This document shows positions 1-6,290 of a stretch of 6,643 bases of DNA, piece by piece (position 1 is the first letter of the stretch; every line of letters starts with the position of its first letter). The stretch is taken from the NCBI GenBank assembly GCA_009929975.1, contig RZZF01000105.1, positions 1 to 6,643 on the forward strand, in the 5' to 3' direction. This DNA is from Clostridia bacterium (GTDB lineage Bacteria > Bacillota > Clostridia > Saccharofermentanales > UBA5734). Below the pieces are notes generated by a model. The model was not told the DNA's origin, ran no database searches, and worked only from the letters and a program-made list of their open reading frames with translations. A program made the translations under genes and the position numbers.

Positions 1-1658
1 TTCCATGACTGTGCCAGGGTGACGGCATTTTCCATGTCGCCGCTCTGAACCAGGCGATCAATCCGCTGCCGGGTTTTTTCATCCAGTCCCTGTTGGATCA
101 GCCATGCCTGCAGCAGCCGGCACTTCTCCGTACCGGCCCTGGCCCGCCGCAGCTGTTTCAGCACATCACGGACCGGCAGCAGCAGCTGGTCGCGCAGGGT
201 GGCCAGTTCCGGGGTCAGTCCGCGTTCCCGCGTATCGTAGCGCGCATCAAACAAGCGGTCAGAACGGAACAGATTCCAAGCCAGCCAATGGTTTTCCAAC
301 TGGTCAATCGCTTCAGGCGGAGCACTGGGCAGCCCCGTCCTCAGATAGGACATAACGGCCTGACGGGACCATCCGGTCAGTTCAATATCCAGCAGGCTGA
401 TCACGAGACGCATCAGCGGAGTCCCGTTCAACGAGCGATCAGCATCAAGAAAGACAGGCAGGCCATATTCCCGGAAGATCAGCCGCAGGCGGGAATAATC
501 ACTGGCCGGCTGACAGACCGCGATGACAATGTCCCGGTAGCGATAGGATTCTGTCTGGACCAGCCGGCGGATTTCGCCCGCGACCCAGCGGATTTCCTGA
601 TCAGGATCAGTCATGCGGGTCAGACGCAGCCAGTCTTTCAATGTATTGACCATCTGACGCGGCGCGGCCTGATCGGCCGCGTCATCGGACAATGGCAGCC
701 CCGCGGCCAGCGAGTTGATGATCTCCGGTGACAGGGGTTCACGGATATGATTGATCAACAGAGCACCCGCCAGATCACCCGCGTTGATCTGGTCAGGCCT
801 GATCTGCCGGCGCCGGGTGACCGGCAGCTGTGCCACCAGCTGCCAGGCGGTCCGTCGTCCCGGCAGAAAAAAATCTGATCCGTCCTGTATGCCTTCGCGA
901 TCAGCCGGCAGCCGATCGGCCGCGACCGTTATGTGAATCTCATGCGCCAGCCGGTCGAGTCCCGCGATAATCGCCATTTCCTGCGGAGTGAAGCTGCGAA
1001 GCTCGCCAAAACCACTGATCCAGAAACTGGTCTGACGCAGCCACGAAAGCCGGTTCCAAGGCCAGGGCCAGGGCTGTGCCAGAGACTGGAGATGATTGAG
1101 CAGCTCGCTCAGACGCAGCAGATCGTCTTCTGAATCACCAAGATCATGCTCAATCAGGGCCTGATCATAAGCCGCGGAAATGATCGCGAAATCATTGATT
1201 TTGACCTTCAGTGCATCATCGCCGCAGGTTTCCGCGGCTTGGCGCAAAGTTTCGGCGTTGACCTGATAACGGCGAAAATCACCCAGTACCGAAGCGACAT
1301 GGCGGACAAACCCAGGCCGGTCAGCCATCTGGCTGAACAGGCGCAGCTCATCTTGATTTCGCCGCAGAATCCGCTGGATCAAAATCGCCTGGCCGACCGC
1401 GTCAACGGTCTGTCGCGGCTGCGCACCCACCTCGCCCAACAGCCGCCAGGCCAGCCGGCGAAAACTGAGCACATCGGCCATCATCAAACTTGGCTGATCC
1501 GGCAGATTGAGGAAATCACGCTCCATTTCCATTTTGCCTTGTTCCGGAACCAGCATGACCGCGCGTCGATCCGGCCAGTTGTGCATGTGCGCGGCAACCT
1601 GGTTAAGGCAGTCCTGACGCAGACGCTCCCGCTGGGTTCCATATAAAAGCTGTACCAT
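1..1658 (-). CDS. addB: AddB, ATP-dependent helicase/nuclease subunit B (N-terminal part, cut by window edge)
   Basis: AddB pairs with AddA to resect double-strand DNA ends for recombination, recognising Chi. The window holds 552 residues, about half of the roughly 1,150 usual for the family; the C-terminal nuclease and iron-sulfur parts would lie beyond the left edge. Seen here: LVPEQ at residues 36-40, LSFRRLAWRLL at 64-74, an aromatic-rich W-I-S-G-F-G-E-L-R-S-F-T-P block at 213-225, and the inactive-helicase-like block around 353-425 (DQEIRWVAGEIRRLV, then YRDIVIAV). These are typical of AddB. The start is ATG at 1658, preceded by GGAAGG (1667-1672) at 8 nt spacing. The N-terminus reads MVQLLYGTQRERLRQ and has no Walker A P-loop, unlike Bacillus subtilis AddB; in this it resembles RexB. 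addA normally follows addB and would lie to the left, outside the window. There are no in-frame stops. Confidence 0.93.
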   Translation of the reverse strand, partial: MVQLLYGTQRERLRQDCLNQVAAHMHNWPDRRAVMLVPEQGKMEMERDFLNLPDQPSLMMADVLSFRRLAWRLLGEVGAQPRQTVDAVGQAILIQRILRRNQDELRLFSQMADRPGFVRHVASVLGDFRRYQVNAETLRQAAETCGDDALKVKINDFAIISAAYDQALIEHDLGDSEDDLLRLSELLNHLQSLAQPWPWPWNRLSWLRQTSFWISGFGELRSFTPQEMAIIAGLDRLAHEIHITVAADRLPADREGIQDGSDFFLPGRRTAWQLVAQLPVTRRRQIRPDQINAGDLAGALLINHIREPLSPEIINSLAAGLPLSDDAADQAAPRQMVNTLKDWLRLTRMTDPDQEIRWVAGEIRRLVQTESYRYRDIVIAVCQPASDYSRLRLIFREYGLPVFLDADRSLNGTPLMRLVISLLDIELTGWSRQAVMSYLRTGLPSAPPEAIDQLENHWLAWNLFRSDRLFDARYDTRERGLTPELATLRDQLLLPVRDVLKQLRRARAGTEKCRLLQAWLIQQGLDEKTRQRIDRLVQSGDMENAVTLAQSW

Positions 1659-1731
1659 TCATCGATCCTTCCGACCGCAGGCGCGTACCGCCATCGCTGT
1701 CTTTCATCCGGTTCCGGTCATCTGTTCTTTC

Positions 1732-1760
1732 AGTATATCAGATCAGATCTTCCGTCGAAA
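1732..1760 (-). promoter_or_regulatory. Candidate addB promoter (extended -10)
   Basis: Reading leftward, TATACT (1732-1737) is preceded by TGA, giving an extended -10 (TG-N-TATACT). A weak -35, TTTCGA (1755-1760), sits 17 nt upstream. Transcription would start near 1725, leaving a leader of roughly 66 nt before the addB ATG. The -10 is good and the -35 poor; this is a by-eye call. Confidence 0.45.
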
Positions 1761-1783
1761 TTCTGACTGAATTGTGCTATTCT
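1755..1783 (+). promoter_or_regulatory. Candidate plsC promoter (extended -10)
   Basis: TATTCT (1778-1783) is preceded by TGC, an extended -10 context. The hexamer 17 nt upstream (TCGAAA, 1755-1760) is a poor -35 and is the same hexamer used, on the other strand, by the addB candidate. Initiation would be near 1790, about 55 nt before the TTG start. This is weaker than the addB promoter call. Confidence 0.3.
1759..1773. repeat. Inverted repeat AATTC-N5-GAATT between the divergent addB and plsC promoters
   Basis: The perfect 5-bp arms AATTC (1759-1763) and GAATT (1769-1773) flank TGACT. The site lies between the candidate -35 and -10 of plsC and touches the -35 of addB, where a repressor could act on either gene. 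It does not fit the FabT consensus well (about 7 of 16 positions), so if it is an operator the regulator is unknown. Short palindromes of this size also arise by chance. Confidence 0.3.
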
Positions 1784-1833
1784 TTTGACAGGTGTCTTAC
1801 GCTCCGGCCTGGATCCGAAGGAAAGATCACCGT

Positions 1834-1838
1834 GGAGG
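1834..1838 (+). promoter_or_regulatory. Ribosome binding site that sets the plsC TTG start
   Basis: GGAGG lies 6 nt upstream of TTG at 1845. The in-frame upstream TTG at 1785 has no comparable site, and the 20 residues between them do not look like acyltransferase sequence. This decides the start. Confidence 0.75.
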
Positions 1839-1844
1839 CATAAA

Positions 1845-2576
1845 TTGAGCAAACTGCAAAAAATAAAAAAAGCGGCGGGTCAGCGGCTCAGCAAGTGGCG
1901 CTCAGACCAGCTGCCGATCCGGCGTGGCCTGATCGGTTATGGCGCGAACGCGATCGCGATGACGGCCACCCGTCTGTTGATCCGCCTGAGTGCCGAAGGC
2001 CGGGATAACATACCGGCTCAGGTGCCGTATGTCATCGCGTCCAATCACGAGACATATGTCGATGGCATGTGGATCGGCGCTTACCTGCCAAGAGGGCATT
2101 TCCACCATCTGAGCTGCATCGCCGGCAGCGATCTTGAATTTCAGCACGGCTGGCTGGGTCGTGTGATTCTCCGGGTCGGCAGAGCCATTCCGATCGACCG
2201 CTTCGGCAACCCGGTCCGTGGTCTGATCATCGCGAAGAAAAAAGTTGATGAGGGCAATATCCTGCTGGTACACCCTGAAGGCACCCGCACATCCGATGGA
2301 CATCTCGGGGAACTGAAAGATGGCGCGGCCTATATCGCGATCAAAAGCAAGGTTCCGCTGGTTCCGGTCTTTATCGATGGCGGTTATGAGGTCTTCAGCC
2401 GCCATATGAAGCGGCCGCAGCCGCGGGATCCGCAGACCGGCAGAAAACAACGGGTGGTGATCCGTTTCGGCCCCCCTCTCCGGCCACAGGATTTCAGGAA
2501 TGCTCACGAAATGACCGCAGCCCTGCAGGAATGGATGGAATCATGCGCATCGGATCGCCGGATACCGCGTAACTGA
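1845..2576 (+). CDS. plsC: PlsC, 1-acyl-sn-glycerol-3-phosphate acyltransferase
   Basis: This enzyme transfers an acyl group from acyl-ACP or acyl-CoA to position 2 of lysophosphatidic acid, making phosphatidic acid at the membrane. The protein is 243 aa, normal for bacterial PlsC. Motifs in order: NHETYVD with the HX4D catalytic pair His68 and Asp73; GRAIPIDRFGN at 112-122 (substrate-binding block with Arg); HPEGTRTSDG at 143-152 (phosphate-binding block); and VPLVPVFIDG at 170-179. The N-terminus is strongly basic (KLQKIKKAAGQRLSKWR), suited to peripheral membrane contact, and is followed by a mildly hydrophobic stretch around 29-48. The start is TTG at 1845, chosen from the GGAGG six bases upstream. 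The gene faces the lipid-kinase operon tail to tail, so it is separately transcribed although it belongs to the same pathway. The family assignment is firm; the acyl donor is inferred. Confidence 0.93.
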   Translation: MSKLQKIKKAAGQRLSKWRSDQLPIRRGLIGYGANAIAMTATRLLIRLSAEGRDNIPAQVPYVIASNHETYVDGMWIGAYLPRGHFHHLSCIAGSDLEFQHGWLGRVILRVGRAIPIDRFGNPVRGLIIAKKKVDEGNILLVHPEGTRTSDGHLGELKDGAAYIAIKSKVPLVPVFIDGGYEVFSRHMKRPQPRDPQTGRKQRVVIRFGPPLRPQDFRNAHEMTAALQEWMESCASDRRIPRN

Positions 2577-2607
2577 ACGAATCGTCTGGAAAACAGCCGA
2601 TACCATG

Positions 2608-2629
2608 GCCAGCGCCCGACCGGTGTGGC
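2608..2629. terminator. Stem-loop between convergent plsC and lipid kinase, weak bidirectional terminator candidate
   Basis: In the 61-bp gap between the two convergent stop codons, GCCAGCGCC can pair with GGTGTGGC: eight pairs including one G-T, one bulged G, and a 5-nt loop. No T-run directly follows on either strand. On the minus strand a TTTT occurs about 15 nt after the stem (2590-2593). Position argues for termination; the missing U-tract argues against it. Confidence 0.3.
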
Positions 2630-3339
2630 ACTTCAGATCAATAAAAAGCAAACCGCAGATGGCGCGGCAGCACGTGGAACCGGATCGTCCTGCGATGAAA
2701 GACTTCCCCGTCTGCATTGCCGGGCAGCGGATCAATATCAGCCGTCAGCTCACCACCGACGACCGTCCAGGTGTGAATCGCCGGGTGGCCCAGATGGCGG
2801 CCTTTTTTATAGAGCGGAATAAGCGGCAGAACCCGGCGCAGCGGCAGGCTGTCAACCAGGCAGACATCCAGCCGCCCATCATCGAGGCTGGCTTTCGGTG
2901 CCGGATTGAACCCACCGCCGTAATAGCGGCCGTTGCAGATCGCGGCAAGTATGAACCGGCTGTCGCCCGTCGCGTCGACGATCGCTCCATGTTCATCAAC
3001 CACATCAAAACGGAAGCGCATATCAAACTGGCGCTTGCCGGCAAGGCCGGCGGCAATCGCCAGTGGATAGACGATGCGGCCGGGCAAATGCCAGCGGCGA
3101 ATCAGTTTCTGGGCGTGAATCTGAATCATCGTATCAAGTCCAAGCGATACGATGTTCAGACTGATCCCGTTGTCATACTCAATCAGGTCAATCGGCCGGA
3201 TCTGCGGGTTCGCCAGCCGTGTATACAATGTTTTCAGATGGACTGTGCTGAAAGCCGCGCGGCAGAAATCATTGGAGGTCCCGATCGGGATGACGCTCAT
3301 CACGGCATCAGTCCCGGCCAGACCTTGAACTACTTCATT

Positions 3340-3357
3340 GGCGGTCCCGTCGCCGCC
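3340..3357 (-). other. GC-rich stem-loop immediately after the in-frame TGA
   Basis: GGCGG (3357-3353) pairs perfectly with CCGCC (3344-3340) across an 8-nt loop, starting on the first base after the TGA. A second, weaker hairpin follows at about 3332-3309: UAGUUC pairs with GGACUG, with an inner GGU/GCC stem. The first stem partly reflects the conserved GGDGTA codons, so it may be incidental. Confidence 0.35.
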
Positions 3358-3360
3358 TCA
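3358..3360 (-). other. In-frame TGA codon in the lipid kinase gene
   Basis: Reading leftward the codons are ATC TTT GCC TGA GGC GGC GAC GGG ACC, that is I-F-A-stop-G-G-D-G-T. The residue before GGDGT in this family is usually small (Ala, Gly, Cys or similar). GGA (Gly) and TGC or TGT (Cys) each become TGA by one substitution. Nearby genes (plsC, ligase, ACP, fabT) end at TGA, so TGA is a normal stop in this organism. Confidence 0.9.
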
Positions 3361-3562
3361 GGCAAAGATAACCGCTGAAGCCCCGTAGCGCGCGGCATAG
3401 TCTGCGGCGAGCCGTGTGGCGTGTCCGGGAGCTTCAGTGATCGCGAACTCAGCCTGGATGTCCGGATATCCGCTCAGGCTCGTCTCAATGTGGCGGATCA
3501 TACTCCGGCTGCCCCGCCGGCCGGCCTGTGGATTGACAATGAAAACAAAGTGTCCGGGGCGT

Positions 3563-5491
3563 TCAGCGTTCGCGGGAAGGCTCATCTTTTCGTCCTCCAG
3601 AATCAGTATCCTTTTCTTTTGCTTGGGAATGATCATCCAGAGTGTCGATATTGCGGCCTGTCAGTTCCCGCCATTTCAACTGCTGTTTTTGCATCAATTG
3701 CTTCATCCGGTCAATCTCAATCGGTCGCTTGATTTTCAGCGTCGTTGTCTTGACCATGTCCTGAAAACTGTAGACATAGTGTCGGATGCTGCGGAAAGAC
3801 GGCATCTTCGCGTTGATATCCTGAATCAGCTGATCAAGCATCTGTCGGATTGACTGGTCATCTACCGTACCGCCTTTTTCCTTTTCCAGTTTATCCCGGT
3901 CGATGACGAATTTCGCGCTGACAACCACATCACCGGATTCATCGAGTTCACCCCAGACCATCGACTCACGAATAATCTCGTGTTGTCCGATCAGATGCTC
4001 AATCTCTTCAGGAAAGACTTTCTTTCCGGTGTTGAGCACAATCATCGACTTAAGACGACCGGTAATCTGCAGGCAGCCGGATTTCGGATCGATCCGGCCC
4101 ATGTCTCCCGTATGAAGCCAGCCATCAGCATCGATCGTTTCGGCCGTTGCCTCCGGGTCATTATAATACCCGAGCATGACACAATCACTGCGGGTCAGAA
4201 TCTCACCGGTTCCGCCGTCTTCATCGGTATCAATCGCGAGGGTCACCCCGGCCAGGGGCTGTCCGACCGTTCCCGGTACGAAAACTTTCGTGTTGCAGCC
4301 GCTGATGACCGGCGAAGCTTCCGTCATGCCATAGCCCTCAAGAATCCGGATGCCGATGGCATCAAAAAAACTGATCACCTGGGGATCGATCGGCGCGGCT
4401 CCGCAGATTCCCAGCCGCAGGTGGCCGCCGAACGCGTCCAACAGCTGGTGGTAGATGCGCCGGCGCAGGTCAATGCCGACTTTGCGCAGCAGCTGAGTGA
4501 CCGGTATCATCCGGTAGACGAGTTTCTTCTTGCCGGTTTTTTCCAGTGCCGCCTGCACTTTGGCATAGAAATTATTGAAAAGTACCGGAACCCCGATGAT
4601 CATCTCAATCTGGTACTCCACCAGGTTTTTCTGGATATAGCGGAGCCCGTCGGCCACATGGATCTGCGCGCCGACATGAAGCGCCATATAGAGGCCGCAG
4701 GTATTCTCGAATGTATGGTGCAGCGGCAGCACTGACAGCATGCGGATACCGGCTGGCAGGGTGACCACGCCGGCCAGGGCCCTGATATTCGCCGCGAGAT
4801 TGCGATGGCTGAGCATCACAGCTTTCGAAGCACTGGTCGTCCCTGAAGTAAACAGCAGGGTGGCCATCACATCCGGATCGATTTTCTTATCCAGCCAGGT
4901 CCGGTGGCCGGCATCCAGCAGCTGGCGTCCATAAGCCAGACAGTCGTCCAGACGATGATAACGGACGGCCGCGCCATCCAGAGCATCACCCGTCGCCTCC
5001 GGGAGCTGCCATGGCACATTTTCATCCCTGCTCAGCAAATCAGGATGCATGCAGATCAGGGTCTTGAGCATCGGATGTTCCTGAACGGCCTGATCCAGAT
5101 ATGGCTGAACGAAAGGATCATAAAACAGGATATCGACATCGGCCCGCTTGATCAGATCAATAACCTCAGATGAAGGCAGCAGGCGATCGATCGGTACGAC
5201 AATCCCGGCGCCATTGATGACCGCGGCATGAGCCAGACTCCAGGCATAGCTGTTTTCACCGATGATCCCGATGCGGTTATGAACAGATGGCAGGGTCGTC
5301 AGCCAGCTGCCCAGGGCTTTGATGTCCTGGTCAAACTGACGGTAAGTCCGGGTTTCCGGTTCCGCCTGCGGGGTGGAACGGAAGCGAAACGCGGGCAGAT
5401 CAGGGTATCGCTGTACGGATTGTGCCAGCATATCCCGCAAATCGCTGAATTCATGGACATCATAGTGCCGGACTCCGGTTATGGTTTGCAT
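3563..5491 (-). CDS. Long-chain fatty acid AMP-ligase (acyl-CoA or acyl-ACP synthetase)
   Basis: This adenylate-forming enzyme activates a fatty acid with ATP and passes it to CoA or to an acyl carrier protein. The protein is 642 aa, usual for bacterial long-chain (FadD15-like) synthetases. Motifs in order: LLFTSGTTSASKAVMLSH (P-loop, 212-229); LPLHHTFE (255-262); EGYGMTEASP (385-394); DGWLHTGD (456-463, ribose-binding Asp); GRLK (478-481); and TLKIKRP near 584-590 with the catalytic Lys at about 586. The start is ATG at 5491, preceded by GGAGG (5499-5503) at 7 nt; an in-frame GTG at 5521 overlapping the ACP stop is less likely. A charged C-terminal tail of about 50 residues follows the last motif. 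Because an ACP gene lies directly upstream and FabT responds to acyl-ACP in streptococci, I infer that ACP may be the acceptor. The sequence alone cannot separate this from CoA. Confidence 0.92.
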   Translation of the reverse strand: MQTITGVRHYDVHEFSDLRDMLAQSVQRYPDLPAFRFRSTPQAEPETRTYRQFDQDIKALGSWLTTLPSVHNRIGIIGENSYAWSLAHAAVINGAGIVVPIDRLLPSSEVIDLIKRADVDILFYDPFVQPYLDQAVQEHPMLKTLICMHPDLLSRDENVPWQLPEATGDALDGAAVRYHRLDDCLAYGRQLLDAGHRTWLDKKIDPDVMATLLFTSGTTSASKAVMLSHRNLAANIRALAGVVTLPAGIRMLSVLPLHHTFENTCGLYMALHVGAQIHVADGLRYIQKNLVEYQIEMIIGVPVLFNNFYAKVQAALEKTGKKKLVYRMIPVTQLLRKVGIDLRRRIYHQLLDAFGGHLRLGICGAAPIDPQVISFFDAIGIRILEGYGMTEASPVISGCNTKVFVPGTVGQPLAGVTLAIDTDEDGGTGEILTRSDCVMLGYYNDPEATAETIDADGWLHTGDMGRIDPKSGCLQITGRLKSMIVLNTGKKVFPEEIEHLIGQHEIIRESMVWGELDESGDVVVSAKFVIDRDKLEKEKGGTVDDQSIRQMLDQLIQDINAKMPSFRSIRHYVYSFQDMVKTTTLKIKRPIEIDRMKQLMQKQQLKWRELTGRNIDTLDDHSQAKEKDTDSGGRKDEPSRER

Positions 5492-5498
5492 CGGATAA

Positions 5499-5503
5499 CC
5501 TCC
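5499..5503 (-). promoter_or_regulatory. Ribosome binding site that sets the ligase start
   Basis: GGAGG on the minus strand lies 7 nt before ATG at 5491. It lies between the GTG at 5521 and that ATG, which argues for the shorter protein. Confidence 0.7.
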
Positions 5504-5517
5504 AGTTTCATGGCGGA

Positions 5518-5772
5518 TCACTGATCCAGCCGTCGGGCGATAAACGAAACGATCTCACCAATCGTCCTCAGATTCTCGATTTCCTCATCAGAAATACGCA
5601 GATCATAGGCGGCCTCCAGATCAATCACGATTTCAAACAAGGCCAGCGAATCCAGATCAAGATCATGCAGCAGATTGGTCTGCTCGTTCAGATCGGAGGG
5701 AATCCGGTCGGTGATGTCGGCAATGGTGTTGATTACCTGGCTTTGTATGTCCTGTCGTTTGATTGCGGTCAT
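5518..5772 (-). CDS. Acyl carrier protein
   Basis: This is a small acidic carrier (84 aa, usual ACP length) whose serine receives 4'-phosphopantetheine and carries acyl chains as thioesters. The attachment site is DLDLDSLALFEIV, with Asp41-Ser42-Leu43 matching the DSL motif, followed by an acidic helix II and the typical ISDEEIENLRTIGEIVSFI tail. The loop before the serine reads LDLDSL rather than the LGADSL common in the main fatty-acid-synthesis ACP, so this may be a dedicated carrier for the adjacent ligase and not the housekeeping AcpP. The start is ATG at 5772, with AGGAGG (5783-5788) 10 nt upstream. ATGA overlaps the fabT stop, which implies translational coupling. It is followed 26 nt later by the ligase. 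Confidence 0.93.
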   Translation of the reverse strand: MTAIKRQDIQSQVINTIADITDRIPSDLNEQTNLLHDLDLDSLALFEIVIDLEAAYDLRISDEEIENLRTIGEIVSFIARRLDQ

Positions 5773-6251
5773 GGTTTCTGTTCCTCCTGGCCTGCATGTG
5801 TCACATAGCGGCGATACTGCTCACTGACAAAACCAGAGATCGACAGCAGCGTGTCGAGTAGAATCTGCCGCTGTTTTTCATTGAGTGGCTCGGTCAGCCG
5901 GTCAACCAGCAGAGTATGAAATTTACTGTGCATGCGATAAGCCAGCTTCCCTTTCCGGGTGAGCCGGATCCGCACAACACGGCGGTCGTTCTGATCACGG
6001 TACCGGTCAACATAATTTTTTCGTACCAGCCGGTCGATCGCTACGGTCAGCGTTCCCGTCGTAATACCGAGAATCGCCGCGGTCTCGCTCATCGTCCTGG
6101 CTTCATACAGCCCGATACCTTCCAGTGTATGCATTTCAGCCACCGACAGATCACTGAAATTCCCCTTGCTCAATGCTTTCTCCTCAGTTACGAGAATTTT
6201 GTCAAATATATCAAGGAGCAATTCATTGACTCTTCGTTCATAATCATTCAT
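5769..6251 (-). CDS. fabT: FabT-like MarR-family transcriptional regulator
   Basis: This 160-aa winged helix-turn-helix protein is of the MarR family. The recognition region is SETAAILGITTGTLTVAI (55-72), followed by a wing with RDQNDRRVVRIRLTRKG (85-101). The N-terminus (MNDYERRVNELLLDIF), the SVAEMHTLEGIG stretch at 36-47 and the RMHSKFH segment at 106-112 closely resemble streptococcal FabT, the repressor of fatty acid synthesis that binds DNA more tightly with acyl-ACP. Its stop overlaps the ACP start. The ATG at 6251 is chosen because FabT proteins begin at this point, although its AGGAGG (6272-6277) is unusually far upstream (20 nt). A GTG at 6272 would add seven residues but overlaps that ribosome binding site. 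A FabT-like operator upstream indicates autoregulation. Whether it controls the main fab genes cannot be seen here. Confidence 0.88.
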   Translation of the reverse strand: MNDYERRVNELLLDIFDKILVTEEKALSKGNFSDLSVAEMHTLEGIGLYEARTMSETAAILGITTGTLTVAIDRLVRKNYVDRYRDQNDRRVVRIRLTRKGKLAYRMHSKFHTLLVDRLTEPLNEKQRQILLDTLLSISGFVSEQYRRYVTHAGQEEQKP

Positions 6252-6285
6252 CAGGTTGCCGAGCGGCCGCACCTCCTTTGACCAT
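6244..6285 (-). other. Possible 13-codon upstream reading frame overlapping the fabT start
   Basis: ATG at 6285 opens the frame MVKGGAAARQPDE and stops at TGA 6246-6244, three bases past the start of the fabT ATG. Ribosomes finishing it could reinitiate at fabT, which would explain the badly spaced fabT ribosome binding site. Its own ribosome binding site (AAAAGATAAG) is poor. This is speculative. Confidence 0.2.
6272..6277 (-). promoter_or_regulatory. Strong but distant Shine-Dalgarno sequence for fabT
   Basis: AGGAGG on the minus strand is 20 nt from the fabT ATG, well beyond the usual 5-10 nt. The gap contains the palindrome GCGGCCGC (6263-6270). AGGTGC (6274-6269) can pair with GCAACCT (6259-6253), one A bulged, which would hide part of the site. 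This may limit or gate fabT translation. Confidence 0.5.
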
Positions 6286-6290
6286 CTTAT

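Larger units (their letters stand above)
2638..3585 (-). pseudogene. Diacylglycerol kinase family lipid kinase, interrupted by one in-frame TGA
   Basis: This is a member of the DgkB/YegS/BmrU lipid kinase family, which phosphorylates diacylglycerol to phosphatidic acid. The frame spans 315 codons, the usual family length. It opens with FIVNPQAGRRG (14-24), reaches a TGA at codon 76, and continues in the same frame with GGDGTANEVVQG (77-88), IPIGTSNDF (99-107), NGRYYGGGFNPAP (218-230), DDGRLDV (235-241) and a DGE near 292-294. All hallmark motifs are present and no frameshift or second stop is seen. The start is ATG at 3585, with GGAGG (3594-3598) 8 nt upstream, overlapping the ligase gene by 23 nt. 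If TGA terminates, a 75-residue fragment without the nucleotide-binding loop is made and the kinase is lost. A restart at GTG/ATG near 3303-3298 has no ribosome binding site and would omit GGDGT. Simplest reading: a recent nonsense mutation or sequence error. Recoding is the alternative. Family assignment is firm; functional state is not. Confidence 0.85.

Noticed and set aside
93..1646. Several open plus-strand frames opposite addB (93-731, 751-936, 933-1133, 1146-1646)
   Set aside because: They are antisense to a continuous AddB frame with family motifs. Their translations are low-complexity Q/P/R-rich shadows, and no ribosome binding sites support them.
1785..1790. TTGACA as a -35 for plsC
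   Set aside because: The hexamer is perfect but no acceptable -10 lies 15-19 nt downstream, and a start there would fall too close to or past the ribosome binding site.
1785..1844. plsC beginning at the upstream TTG (1785)
   Set aside because: There is no ribosome binding site, the extra residues do not look like the family, and a clear GGAGG precedes the TTG at 1845.
1902..2507. A 201-codon minus-strand frame opposite plsC
   Set aside because: It is antisense to PlsC, which has HX4D and PEGTR motifs; the antisense product is unrecognisable.
2577..2637. A strong intrinsic terminator in the convergent gap
   Set aside because: A stem-loop exists but no U-tract directly follows on either strand; it is kept only as a weak candidate.
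3358..3360. TGA reassigned to Trp or Gly in this genome
   Set aside because: fabT, ACP, ligase and plsC all end at TGA at the expected family lengths, two with overlapping start codons, and TGG is used freely for Trp. The 552 AddB codons contain no internal TGA.
2605..3378. A 257-codon plus-strand frame opposite the lipid kinase
   Set aside because: It is antisense to a frame containing all lipid kinase motifs, shows no recognisable domain, and would start inside the convergent gap without a good ribosome binding site.
3980..4735. A 251-codon plus-strand frame opposite the AMP-ligase
   Set aside because: It is a shadow of the ligase coding strand with no recognisable domain.
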